From Gyrodactylus bullatarudis (taxonomy: Eukaryota; Platyhelminthes; Monogenea; Gyrodactylidea; Gyrodactylidae), in assembly GCA_012064415.1 (NCBI GenBank), contig SSNU01000051.1, positions 606,321 to 670,320 on the forward strand: 64,000 nucleotides of DNA. Direction: 5' to 3'. Both the position numbers and the translations under genes were made by a program. Within the stretch, counting starts at the first letter, position 1. Each line of letters begins with the position of its first letter. The notes beneath the pieces are model-generated. The model did no database searches, was not told the origin of the DNA, and saw nothing but the letters and a program-made list of their open reading frames with translations. Positions 33,036-45,924 of this stretch are shown one piece after another.

Positions 33036-36000
33036 ATGGAAGTGGCAAAAGTGGTGTTTGTACTACTGGTAGGATTGTTGAGACAATCCTGGGCGAATCA
33101 GCCGATTCATCAGGACTACCCCGTTGCTTTCAGAGATATTGGAATGTGAGTCTTCTCTCAACTATATATATACGTTGGCCATAAATAAATTATATAATTG
33201 AAGGTTGAACAACTGTATTTATATATAAATTTTTTCGAGATCAATTCAAATTGATAACTGGTTTCCAATAAATATACAGCTATTCTCGATGAATTTGGGA
33301 ATTCATGATTTTTACAAAAATTTCCTTTTTTCATCAAGATACAAAATTTCATCAAGATTTTTAGAAGATTTTTTGGTTACTTATTCAAAATGTACACTTT
33401 TACTGATTTTAGAAAAAAAATTTGGAAATAAAGTTTTTTTGGAAAATTTTAGAGACATTTCAAAATTTGAGATGGCGCGATTTTTCAATGTTTTTAAACT
33501 TTGATTTGAAAGTTTTTTTTTATTTCAAGGTCTGAAAGGAATCAAACGTTATTTTTTAGGATCATCATTAGACAAGGAAAATAATTACTCTCATTCATTT
33601 TTTCGAAAAATTCCTTCATTTTGAAATGATCTCGGATCACCCTAGTTTATCAATTTCTAAGCAGTAAAAATGATCGAAAAATTCAGTAATTTATTTATTT
33701 TCAATCTATTCTGAGTTCAATATCCAGTATCATACCATAGGTAAATTCTCAAATATTCTAAATTAAACAAATCAAGGTCGATCTCTTCTGTTGAATAAAT
33801 TTTGAAAATAAACTCTTAGATGATTAACTCTTGAGTGAAAAAAAGAGAAAGACTTCTTTAAGAAATTTAGACTACGTTTTTGTATCTTTATAAATTTGAA
33901 ATTTAACCCTGAATTACTGTTTACCGAATATCAGTGATTTTTGGTAATAATTACAAGAGAGTTTACGATCTTGCGACGAATTTAAACGTGACAGGTATAG
34001 ATGATTTTTTTGTTTTGTGGTTATAGAGAAGACCCCTTTTCACACCCAAGACATTTTTGAGGAAAAATGAAAAATAAATCACCATCTTTGATAGTATACT
34101 TTAAGCCCCTTGCGTTCTCATGGCCGTTCTCTGTACTTTGGTGTTTGTAAAATAACCAATCATCATGTTTTCAGATTAAACAAAATATACTACTAATTAA
34201 GGCATTTAAAACTATTCAGGAAGGGGAGGGGGCTTGTTTCATAAAGCGAACCTCTCTCTGTGTGTGTGTTAGGATACATCTTTTTCTTGATTATAGGTTA
34301 AACGTGATCGATAACAATTAGTCCGATTATCAGACAAAAAGGTCTTATCTAAATCTTAATCTATCTACAAGTTTTGAAAGTCACTCAGTTAATGTTACAA
34401 TAAAGAAAATTATTTTTTACCCAAATCTCAAATGTCACACTTGATGTTTTTAGTTATGTAAAATAAAACGAGATTGTAAGGTCCATGTTTCTAACAATTG
34501 AAGAAAAAAAATAATTTGGGGATCAAAATAGACAATGGAATCGAATTAAACATTAGGCCGTAGGCTAAATAGTCCAGACATGAGTAGATCTTCGATCAAA
34601 AAAATCTCATAGAACTTTGACTCCCTGACGACATTGGAAATGAATCATAGCAAATTTGATTTTCTTGTCTATGTGGACCCAAAAATTATTTTATTAGAAT
34701 TGATTAAAATTCACCTCATTTATTGAAAAAAAACCTAAAACTACTCGTGCGGTCGCTTGAAAGTAGATATGAAAAATGTATTGAAAAGTGTCGAGAAATA
34801 AAATTCAAGGTTTTTTCATTCATCTATAATTCATCCTAATTCTGAATACATATTCAATGTTTGAACTCATCAAATAGCTGAGCATCTCATATGGGATTAT
34901 CACTCTGTTCTTATCGACTCAAGATAGCTTAACCATTTGGGAGGTACTCCAATCATTGAAAAAGACAGAGAAAACTCATTTGAATTCCTGATGAGAGAGG
35001 CTGGCATTAATTAAGTTTTACAAAAGTCACATGAACCATTTCGTTGGCTTTGCAAAGTAATGCACATTTATTTTTTTTACGATTCTTACCCACAATGTAT
35101 ATAAATATATATAGTAAATGCATCTTGTCTGTAATTCCTTACAGAATGTACTCTGTATCTTTCTCGTCTATGCATATTCATCAAACTGATTGATTCCAAT
35201 GTCAGCTACACCCTTGAACAAAACTAAAAGGGATTTCATGTCAGCAAGATTGATCATGTGAAATCTATTAGTTTGCAATCAAATAATTACTATAGTTTAA
35301 CTTGGAACAATGTGGTATGTATCCCACGAGCTTGTCTCTCTTTTGGCTTGCATTATCTCTATTAGGTATAACTTTTCTCAGATGTCTACATAAAGCTATT
35401 ATCATTTTTTTAATCAAGGTGTCAAAAATTTTGAAAGATTTTTCTATAACTGATTCAAAATGTACACTTTTACTGATTTGAAAAAAAAATTTTTTTGGAA
35501 AATTTTAGAGACATTTTAAATTTCGAGATGGCGCGATTTTTCAATGTTTTTAAACTTTGAGTTGTATGTTTTTGTTAAGTCTGAAAGGAATAAAACGTTA
35601 TTTTTTACGTGCGAAATGACGGGTTTTTTCAAAAAAATGATTGAGAGTAATTATTTTCCTTGTCTAATGATGATCCTAAAAAATAACGTTTGATTCCTTT
35701 CAGACCTTGAAATAAAAAAAAACTTTCAAATCAAAGTTTAAAAACATTGAAAAATCGCGCCATCTCAAATTTTGAAATGTCTCTAAAATTTTCCAAAAAA
35801 ACTTTATTTCCAAATTTTTTTTCTAAAATCAGTAAAAGTGTACATTTTGAATAAGTAACCAAAAAATCTTCTAAAAATCTTGATGAAATTTTGTATCTTG
35901 ATGAAAAAAGGAAATTTTTGTAAAAATCATGAATTCCCAAATTCATCGAGAATAGCTGTAAACAATGATGGTCTTTTGACTTTTAATACGACTTACATAG

Positions 36001-39000
36001 AAAAATCCTTCAATTTATTGACAACATTTTCTCAGAACCTACAAGGATCACCTTTGAAATTTGCTAATTTTCAATATCCTTAATCTAGACGTTTTTCTGT
36101 GAGCCGTTCAACGTAGATTAACGATAACTTTCTTGATTAATTATCAGAATTATTTGTTAATTGGAAAAGTAGAAATAGGATATATTAACATTTCTCAAAG
36201 GTTCATCAGTAGTGTCTCTTTGATAATGATAAAAGTTAAAAGATGAATGAAAATAATAATTTTCAAATCATATTTAGTACTGCAAAATACGATGGTTTCT
36301 ATAAATTTTGCTCTGATCCCTTTTTATTGGCCAACCGATTTTCTTATTTTCACTTTGATAGCTTCGATATGAATGTTTTATTTAAATCTTTCAAGTCTTA
36401 GTAGGTCATTTATGAGAGTGGTAACCCTTTCAAGCCATAATTCAGTCATAAAGAATCAGTCAAAATAATTTAGTAACCACTTTTCTGAAAGAAAAACTAA
36501 CACTCTTTCGAATGAACCAAGATTTATTCAGCAACAACTACAATAATTGAAATGATATGAAAATTTTTTCAAGAAAATGAAAATTAATCATACCCGTAGA
36601 CGTTTAAAAATGTGATCACTCTTAATTCATCTCTTAAAACGATAAAATAGCTGGCCATTTTCAGGGTCCAAACATGAGCTAATATCTCTTAAAATAGTAG
36701 ATGGTTTGTGAAAAAAATGCATATTCGTTATCAACGTATTTAGCGATGGAAAAAAGTCGACACAATTGCACAAGTTTCATTGAAAATCTTTGAATTCAGA
36801 AATAGATAATTTCATGCTGGATTTCAAAAGAATTTCCCTATCTCTTTATAATTATTTTAGACTACAAAGTATGTATGCCCATAAGTGTGTCTAAAACATT
36901 TTCTGTTCATTATCATACATACAAGTAGTGTTTTTTCATTTTTTAAAGATTCAACGTTTGCGCTTTTGTCTTTTTTTGATTGAAAATTCTAAGCCTTTTG
37001 ATATAAATTATATATATCCATCTTAATAGCCAGGATATTTAAATCAAAGGGGGCTGTACTGATATCAGACTTCTTTTTTTCAGATATCAAAAAAGTAGTT
37101 GAACTTGGCATGATGGTACAGAACAGGTTATATTAGGTTGTGTGATAAGTAATGGGATTGATTACAAAAACTGATTTTATTGAAAAAATCTTGAGAAAGA
37201 TCAATTGTATATCAATGAAAATAGGTTTCTGATTAATAAAGACATGTCTCCTAAAGAATTTTTAGTTTTCTAATCCCATAAGCATTGAATTTGTCAAATA
37301 AAGATTTGAAAAAGGGGATTTAATCCATTTTCCACTATATCTTTTCATTTGGAAATTTTGACCTTGAGAAAAGGTTCTAGAGATTTGAATTGGGGATTAT
37401 CAGACGGCGCAAGATGAAGATGATGTATTAGGGAAATGACCTATGAAATCAAAGTGCTCCTCCTGAAAAAAAGTTTTAATCTCTTTTCCAAAATGAAGCT
37501 TCGTGTTGTCCTGAAGAGAAATGAGTCTTCAGAATTTCGGATATTTTTTCAAGACGAAATGAAATCTGAATGCTCTAGAACGCTTAATTGACTCTTTTAA
37601 ATAGGATTTGTGCATTTTAAAGTTCTCTGATGACCCAGTTCCCAAGTAATACGCCTATCTGGCAATCTGCCGAAAACCTTTCTAATCAAAATACTCTAAA
37701 ATATTGATGCTTTTCAATTCTAAAAATATCTAATAAGTTCAAGAAAATAGAGTGATTAATTATCTTTCTAAATTTGTTCGAATTGATATTAGGTTTTGAA
37801 GGATAAAATTTTTGTTCAAGTTGGAGTCCCATTACTTATTGCACAACCTAATATGCTGGAATAGTAACTTTGGAGTTCACAATTCAGAGTTAATTTAGAA
37901 TCTACATACGACACTCAAAAAGAATGTTTTTTTTGAATTCCCGTTGTTATGCCAACCCTACAATGCATAGCAGCATAGTCTCTCTGCTATTCCATTTGAT
38001 TAACTTTTTCTTGAGAGAGAATAATACTATGTTTTAATTCAGCTTGTCTCCGTTTCCTAATTCAAATCATTGATGGATATCTACAGTAGTGTTGAGTTTA
38101 TTCTCTAATAACATTAAATGCGTCAATAAAGATTTTCTCTCTTTCTTATATTCAAAATTCCTGAGATTTTTTTACTTTTCAAGCTATAAAAGACCCTGAA
38201 CATTGATTAGATACGAAGCATTGCTTGTTGAATCTGAGTAGAAAGACGACCAAAGGGTTCTTAAGCTACATAACTAAAGTGGAGAATCTATGATTTTTCG
38301 GAATCCTAATCTTACCTATTAAGAAAAATATGGTGATTTTTCAGATTTCGACTTGTCGCCAAATTTCGAACTAAAGACAACAAATTTGAATTCTTGACGA
38401 AAAATAGATTTGATGCTGTAAAATAAATAATAGAAACTTTATATGGATAGCTTCAAATTGATTGAAAGAATTAATTTATTGGTAATATTTTGAATTTCTA
38501 GCAATGAATGTGGCCGAATTGGCCAAGTAAGTCTATGTTGTCCTGGCTGGTCAAAGAATCTAAGGAGTCAATGTCTCATACGTAAGTTAGAGAATAACAC
38601 TTTGCAGCCATTTGTGGCGGTTTCTGTGGTCTCAAAGGGCAATGTATCAGGCCAGATGTTTGTCGTTGTTCTGATGGTCGTGTGGCCTACGATTGCAATA
38701 CTGATGAACAAGAAACTCTTCCAGGATCCATACAATCCGATCAGCCAGAATTATCAAGTTTGTCCATTGATTCAAATGAAGAAATTCCTAATGTCTAATA
38801 ATTCTAAACTTTCCCATTATGTTAATGTAAACAATGGGGGGAATCTTATATATGGTGTGAATTCCTATCGATTTCAAAAGCTTACCTCAATCTTAATTTC
38901 AACAAAAATTAAAGTTTCTACCACTAAAGTTTCTTGTCTTTGAGATTATTGTAAATTTCATCTTTTATTTTGCCTATGCTAGATAATTATATAATTATAA

Positions 39001-42000
39001 TGAAAGGTGATGCCAGAGAATATCAAAGAGATAAGCGCTTTATTTCGGGCATACTCTTCGGTCTATACATGCCAGTATATAAAAAAGTTTGAGATTAAAA
39101 AGTTAACTTTGATTGGTTTAACCTTTCAAAACTTATGACTCATGTGGTGTAACCGAAGAGGATGCCCAAAATAAAGCGCTTATCTCTTTGATATTCTCTG
39201 GCATCACCTTTCATTATCGCTAAAGTTTTTTTGCATAGATCTAAAAACGAATTTCATCACCAGAACATAAAGATCGTTTAATTGGGGAATCGACAAAATT
39301 TTTAAGATTCATCCCGAAAAAAATGGGATCCTAATTAGTATGATACTCCAGACGATAATAATCCACTTGGTAACCTATCGGAAGTGCAAGAGAATGCCTC
39401 ATTAATTCAGGAGGCTTGTCCAAATGGTTTGGATAATGGCCAAAAAGATAAAAAAAACCATTTAACATTCCTCCAGAGTGACCTCACTCTCTTTCTAAGC
39501 GAAAGTGCATCAATCTTTGATATAAAAACCTTACTAGGAACTATCCTAGAATTAGGTATATTGTATTACAATTATCAAATGATCGATGCCGAAATTATTG
39601 AAAAGAATAAAATTAATTCTTTTCAGACATTCAGAGAAAACCAAAGGAATCAGAAAAGGGTACATGCTACATGAAGGTAGAAAGGGGTCTATGCTCAAAT
39701 CCAGTTTACGAGACTGTGAACAAGAGATTCTACGAAACTAGGCCAGCTGGACTGACCCAGGAACAGTGCTGTAACATCCAAGGATATGCATGGGGCTCAA
39801 AGTGCGTTCTCTGTCGGGATGCTAAACGTTTCGAGTGTCCCATGGGCTACAGAATTGCTGATGATCACTGTATAGGTGAGTATTTCACCATGATTAGCTA
39901 ATTAATTTGTAATTTTTCTAAAGATATTGACGAGTGCCAATATTCCACGTGTTCTGGGGGCAGTTGCAAGAACCTAGAAGGGTCTTTTGAGTAAGTTCTA
40001 ATGCTCGCTCCTTATCCATCTCGCTTCCGCTCTTGTGGCATTAACACAGCCTCCCCCCTCCCACCTGTAATAAACACGTTCCAATTATGAGGTGTCATCT
40101 TTTTTATGCTTGACTAGATATCAAAAATGTGTATACGAAAATGGCTCTTAAAGCGAGAAATGGGATTTTCCACGTGTTTCTAGTGTTTATGTCTTATCTG
40201 TTTTTACTAAAAATAGAACTCATGAATTAATTTTTAAAGTCATAGCATAGAACAGACCCAAATATATTCTGTAGGCTACCCAAGGAATGACTCTTCTTTT
40301 GGATACAACTTTTAATGAAATAAAACTAAGATAAACATCAACGATTTACATTCCAATGTCTACAACAGATGCATTGTATCAAAGGTTACCCGTGTAATCA
40401 GTGTCTAAATATTTTTATTGGTACATTTTATATCAGGTGATCTTATCAGTTCGAATCAATTTCAAGGAGAGAGGATTCAGACAAGCCTTGGGATAATTTT
40501 AATAAATGATTTATCTGAATCCACTTTGGCAAACCTACTGATCGAGTATTATAAATAATTCACGAGACAGGGGCTGTAATTTTACTCTGGGTTATTAGGG
40601 TTATTACTAATAAGTCTTATTACTCAGATTTAATTCAATATACTCGAAATAATCGGTATTTTTTTCAATTTCTAGATGCAAATGTCCAGAGACTCATTCG
40701 TTGAATCAACAGACCCTGAAGTGTGAACCTAAACTTGGTAAGTCTTCCATTTCTGGTTTGTAGATATGCTGATTACGAGTCTACAATTGGTTTAAAGCAA
40801 TTACTTTTAGTTTAAGAGCTATTGACCAGAAATCAGCTCATCTTTCGCCTATTTAAATAGGCTCTAAGAAATAACTGATGTTTTAAAGTTTCTAAAGACT
40901 TGTTCCATTTTTTAGCAAGGACAGGTGAGAGAGTTCTACTCTTATAGTTTTCCTGGTGTGATTCCTTTCATCATATTATTTTATTAATTTGCCTCATTTT
41001 CTTGGTAAAAGTATTTTCACATCCCAAATAACCTGCTACCGTCACGTTATCCTCAAGGGAATAAATACATGTTTTTTTTCTTGAATTATTCATAAATTCC
41101 TACTTTTGTCGCAAGAAAAAGATTTCAACGAGGTATGTTTTAACAAAGAATAAAAATCGGAAAGTATTAAACACAATTATCAGAATCGTCAACAGAGTCT
41201 ATTTATTGAATAGTAACATTTAAAACCAGGTTCCAGTGTTAAGCTTGAACAGGTATCTCAAAATAGCTAAAACTCTGTGGCAATACATGGATTAGGACAT
41301 ATGTTGATCTTTTGCGATATATTTCACTTTATTGATTGACAAAGTATGTATCTTATAGGTTTAGTTTGAAATTATTCTATAGATACACCATTTCAGAGTA
41401 TACAGCAAAACTTTTCTTCTTATATAATACTTTTATTAATTTGAAATTGAATTTTCGGTTGTTTTTTTCAGCTTATGTACCGGTATCCGCGACATATTTT
41501 TGATGAGCGACATGGTATTTTTCAGGATCTAGGCGTCAAGGTTTCTTTAGGGGATATCAATATATGACTAGTCACAAAGGAAGCAGCATCGATTAAACTC
41601 AAATATAACTTTTTCAAAGTATCACATTTCTATACCTTTTTAAGGACCAAACAAAGAATGAAATGAAAATCATAATTTCATTTTCCTACGGAATGGGAGG
41701 TGTAAAACAGAGGGTGAGCTTATGAATATTTATCCTTTTGGTTTTTATTTCTTTCTTGTGTTGGTCTTTAAAAGGTATATTTGCTTCTTCACTTTTTTTC
41801 ATAGATTTGTCATCTTGATTTTTTTACATCTTGCATTTCATAATTGTTAGAGAATAATCAGGCATTTTTTCTCGCCAAGGCTACTGTGACATTTACAAGA
41901 ATGCCTGTGGGTCAAGGGGCTTTTGTAAGAACCTTGTCGGCTGGAATTACGAGTGCACCTGTAAGGCTGGATACATTCAAACTCTGGATAAGCGTGATTG

Positions 42001-45000
42001 TAAGTCTATTGCATAACCAAGTAGAGTAAAAACCATATAAGCTATAATTATAGAAATCTTTGAATTGCAAAGCAATTTCTATTTTGTTGCCATAACTACC
42101 GATAGAGTTTTCTTTGTTGAGCCCCAAATCTCCATGGACAATCACAAACCACCGACTTGATATTCTGGTAAAAACAACAAATTTTTTAAAACTCTACACA
42201 CTTGATTAACAAGTTCCAAAATTACTAAAAAGATCGCATATCGCATATAATAGGCATTTATCGTCAAGTATTTTTACATCATTCCAATCGAGTATCTTGA
42301 TCCCAGATCTTAACCCCTTCTGGATTCGAAGATACGCCATTCTAGTTAAAAATTTCATCAAGTCAGCAAAAATGGTTGAAAATTCCTATAACCTAAGAAA
42401 TCCCTTTTATGCAAAACATTATTTACTATCAGCTTACACCATGATAGAAAATAAATACAAAATATCTGAATGTAGTGACCCTACTAATATTAAAGTTGTA
42501 ATGTCCCATATTAGATCTAAATTAGACTATTCTAAGAGTCTTCTTTATTCCAATCAGCATTAAGGTTTCCAGAATGATCAGGGCATTTACTCGAAAGGCT
42601 TATTTGTTTATTTTTAATTTTTATATCTACTTAATGAAGCCAGATTTTATTATTTCAATTTCAATTGTCCAAAATAAACCAGATATATCCTTTATTTTTA
42701 TAATTCATACTATCTGTATTTCGATTAAATTTGACGAACCTTTAGATATAATGTGTCTACTCATAAGTAATAATAAGGTATCGGTGAGAAGAGTAGGTGA
42801 TAAAAATTGACCGGCAAATCGGTATAATGACAATACTTCTTTTATCAAGGCATCAGAGATACAAAATTAACAATTCAAGTATGCAAAATATACGGAGACA
42901 GAGTCTGCCAAAATGGCCGTTGTGTCAACAAGGACAGTTCATACGAGTGTGCCTGTGCCACAGGTTTCCGCCTTACGCAAGATCGTAAAAGTTGTGTTCG
43001 TAAGTCCGAAACCCGTGTAGTTCTCTTGGGAGAAATGTAATCTAATTCTGATCTTTCTTCTCAGCCGATATCAATGTTTGTGCCCTATTCAATAAGGCAT
43101 TGTGCCAGAATGGCGTCTGTGTGCCAATGAAAAAATCTTATATTTGCCATTGTAATTCCGGGTACAAGGCAACCTATAACCAAAAGGCCTGCCAATGTAA
43201 GTATATCAGTTATATTTGAACAAAATTTAATTACCAAAAATTCATGAAATTGAATCTTTTCAAAATAAATTATTTTTTAAGTGAATCTATTATTTAACAG
43301 TCATTGTATGAAATTAGAGGAGACGTTGACAAAAACTATAGTGAGCAAGTTCCCAAAATAAGAATACTAAGAGGTGTAATTATCAAATGAGTCACTCATA
43401 ATTAGTGTTCAATTTCTCTAGTTTAGTGGAATGCTCAAACATTAAGAGAATAAGATAATTCCAGGTTAGAATCTATTCGAATATGGTGGAGAGTTTCTCG
43501 AAATGGACAGTTTTTCGATACATTAGTAGAGAAGCCTAACCTTATAAGTGGAATCCTTTTTTACAAGATATATTCTCAATAAATGGATAAATTACAATAC
43601 CAAAAATCTATATTTTATGCAGCCTTGAATGGTTCTTTCCTCAAATATTTCAATTTACTCTCATGATACGGAGTAAAATCTTTTTTTCCATTCAATAGCT
43701 ATGGGAATTTAAACAATAGTTTATACAGTCAAACTGACCTACAAATACCGCTAGGATTCTTTACTAATATCGAAAAACTGCCTTTGTTTTTTTAGTTGAA
43801 AGAGTGACTCCAGATTTTTCAAGTAAACCTAACTGACATGAAGATGAGAATTTACTATTTTTACAAAAAGCTTGATATTTCTCTCCGGATTCACAGGAAA
43901 AAATAATTTTTTGAATTTCTAAAACGGAATGAGTTAATAAGATGTGGATATTCATAAAAAATTCCGAAAAAAATTCAATCTGACCGAAATTAGGGCAATT
44001 TTTGAATTTCGAAAATGTACCAAATTTCCACTTTCTCAAATTTTGAATCCATAATTTTTATCGATTTCGATGATTCGAAGCAGTTTGGGATCAACATTGA
44101 ACGAAGAATTCGAATTCACCTGTTGAAGTTCACTAAAGTTCGTGATAACCGTGGGGAATCGAACCAAAATTCGAAAAACGGTTTAATTTTGGTCAGGTTG
44201 AATTTTTTTCGTATATTTTTCGAAAATCCTCATTTTGTATTAGCTCATTCCGTTTTAGAATTCAAAAAATTGTTTTTTTTTCTGTGAATCCGGAGAGAAA
44301 TATTGAGTTTTTTGTAAAAATAGTAAATCCTCATCTTCATGTCAATTAGGTTTACAATAAAATAAGCCCAGATTTCTCATCTCTGAATGCAGGAATATTT
44401 GTCAATTTACTGATAAAGAAATGAACCCTGATAAGAGAATAGCTGACTCATCATGTTCGGCAATCTTAATCTTGGATAGTTTCTTATCTTTTTAATTCAA
44501 TTTTATGTGTAAAATTGCTTTATTTCGTCTGATTATAAATGGCAAATTTAGTAAGTTGTAACGGAGGTCAAGAACTAAGGTCAGATTCTTGCTTATGAAA
44601 CATTCCATGAGGATAGCAATGTTTATTAAAAAATTGAGTTTTTTTCAGTTGGGAAAAATTTTCAACGACACCCTAGTTTCGAGAGAAATACAACATCTTT
44701 ATTGTAAAGCTATTTGGCGATTGATGGTTTCAATTTTTTTCTATTTTTTCAAACTTTGAGTTAAAATTTTTTGTTGATTTCAGGGTGTGAGAGGAATCAA
44801 ACGTTGTTTTTCAGAATCACCAATAGACCTCGCTTGACTCTTTTTACATCGTGAAACCAACAAAAGTTTTCAACTCAAAGCTTAAAAATTCGATTAAAAC
44901 TGATTGTATGATTTGTCTTTCACAGCTGATGCCACTAATACGAATGTGGTGTATCAAACTCCCCCAACAAGGTCGTATCCCATCTTTATGAATAGAAACA

Positions 45001-45701
45001 TGCACACTAACAGTATCCGAAGAGTATTCCAGGAGGTCCCGGAAACGACTCAAGTGATTCCTCTCGTCATAAATAACTCCAAAGTTAATCAGAGAGCAAA
45101 CGTACGTCTTGTTATCGATGAAAATGGCCGAGGTAACGCTGTTCAACTACAAAAAACTGTTGATTATGGTGAGTGATAACTTACAAGTGGGAAGTTCAAT
45201 CTAATTTTTACACATTTTTTTCAGTTGAATCGTGTAACAAATGCCTTTTCAGCTGTGACCAATCAAATGATCGATGCCAGTGTCCCTATGGATCAACTTA
45301 TATCGGTGATGGGTGAGTAGTAGTAGTGATTTTACAACTCTTTTAGGTTAATCAAAGACTCAAATTTTAGTAAAAAAATTCATTCATTCAAAACAAATTT
45401 CATTGAAAATTAAAGTTGTAAAATTCTAACCAAACAAAGAAGACATGATGAGATAACCGATTTCCGTTTTAGATTCTGTGACTACAATTATCCCATAAGG
45501 AATAGGATCAAATTAAACATTGCTGACGATCATATTATGTACAAGATTAGTTTCGAGGGTGATAGCACGCCCTCGAGTGCTGAGGAAATTTGGAATTCTC
45601 TAACTCCGACTAACGAGCTATCTCAAGTCTGCAAAGTTAACAATAAAAAAAGGACAATGTTCCTCCTGGAGAAAAGCCTTCAAGGGGAATGTTACTTTTG
45701 A
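33036..45701 (+). CDS. Short fibrillin-like extracellular matrix protein
   Basis: Thirteen exons, all phases consistent, 649 aa: 33036-33145, 38502-38581, 38608-38792, 39339-39555, 39627-39875, 39924-39990, 40676-40737, 41862-41999, 42850-42999, 43065-43196, 44926-45168, 45225-45312, 45473-45701. Exon 1 is a signal peptide (VVFVLLVGLLRQSWA). Exons 2-3 give the fibrillin unique N-terminal region and first EGF: NECGRIGQVSLCCPGWS, then PICGGFCGLKGQCIRPDVCRC. A linker follows, then a TGF-beta-binding (TB) domain (GTCYMKVERGLCSNP...QEQCCNIQGYAWGSKC). Next is a calcium-binding-type EGF (DIDECQYSTCSGGSCKN...CKCP), three more EGF-like modules (exons 8-10), a basic Asn-rich stretch and one last Cys module. 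Vertebrate fibrillins have over 40 EGF modules, so this is a mini-fibrillin. It would assemble in matrix and might bind TGF-beta-type ligands. Intron 1 is 5.4 kb; the donor after exon 3 is weak (GTCTAA). Confidence 0.85.
33275..33610 (+). repeat. Foldback family C, single arm
   Basis: Nearly identical in inverse orientation to 35628-35960. Both contain the same 71-codon ORF, which is repeat sequence and not a gene. Lies in fibrillin intron 1. The ~330-bp arms are separated by 2.0 kb of non-repeated DNA, so transcripts could pair into a long duplex. Confidence 0.8.
35430..35960. repeat. Foldback family C, complete palindrome
   Basis: Left half about 35430-35610 and right half 35628-35960 are inverted copies around a centre near 35620 (GGCGCGATTTTTCAATG and its complement; AACGTTATTTTTTA and its complement). 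A diverged relative with the same ATCAAACGTTGTTTTTCAG block is at about 44640-44900. Confidence 0.75.
37133..37851 (-). mobile_element. Decayed mariner element
   Basis: The ends TTAGGTTGTGTGATAAGTAA and, inverted on the right, TTAGGTTGTGCAATAAGTAA are classic mariner termini with TA duplications at 37131-37132 and 37852-37853. The minus strand keeps a transposase relic: QDNTKLHFGKEIKTFFQEE, corresponding to the family QDNARPH...K box, followed by stops where PYSPDLAPSD would be. At 719 bp it is about half the usual ~1.3 kb. Lies in fibrillin intron 1. Confidence 0.85.
38997..39217. mobile_element. MITE, 221 bp with ~70-bp inverted arms
   Basis: The ends ATAATGAAAGGTGATGCCAG and CTGGCATCACCTTTCATTAT are exact reverse complements. 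The arms remain paired through a CAAAGAGATAAGCGCTTTAT block for about 70 bp around an unpaired centre of about 80 bp. Very high arm identity suggests recent activity. No ORF. Lies in fibrillin intron 3. Confidence 0.85.
42280..42570 (+). mobile_element. LINE C-terminal remnant, second copy
   Basis: An open 88-codon frame (IPDLNPFWIRRYAILVKNF, later VVMSHIRSKLDYSKSLL) matches the LINE tail at 17.75-18.0 kb (GLNPLWVHKFAFIIKKF, VMAHIRSKIDYSKSLL). It lies in fibrillin intron 8 and is not an exon of it: it lacks Cys and sits between exons whose phases already agree. Confidence 0.65.
43823..44355. repeat. Foldback repeat, family A, second copy
   Basis: The ends GTAAACCTAACTGACATGAAG and its near complement at 44335-44355 close a 533-bp palindrome homologous to 16474-16988. 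The long ORFs over it (43764-44039 minus, 44015-44287 plus) are read-through of the repeat. Lies in fibrillin intron 10. Confidence 0.8.
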
Positions 45702-45924
45702 GTAGAAAAGCACAACATCAAGAACAACAAGAGTTATCCAATTATTACAAAGCATTTTAACGATTTGTTATCCTAGTTTCATCTCATGGACTGATTTCAT
45801 GAAAAAAATATTATTTTATCACGTGTTGAATTCAAATAAATTTTTCTAAACAATAAAAACTTGTTTATTGTAGTAGTTACTTTGAAGTAGACATATGAAA
45901 ATAAAGCATTGGTAAATGAGAAAT

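Noticed and set aside
33289..33504. 71-aa ORF, identical to one at 35731-35946 on the other strand
   Set aside because: Identity arises because both lie in arms of an inverted repeat; no start context, motif or splice signal supports a gene.
34255..34272. CT/GT-rich microsatellite as a regulatory element
   Set aside because: Short simple repeat in a long intron; nothing specific ties it to regulation.
44844..45146. 100-aa minus-strand ORF
   Set aside because: Antisense shadow of fibrillin exon 11, whose frame is fixed by flanking phases.
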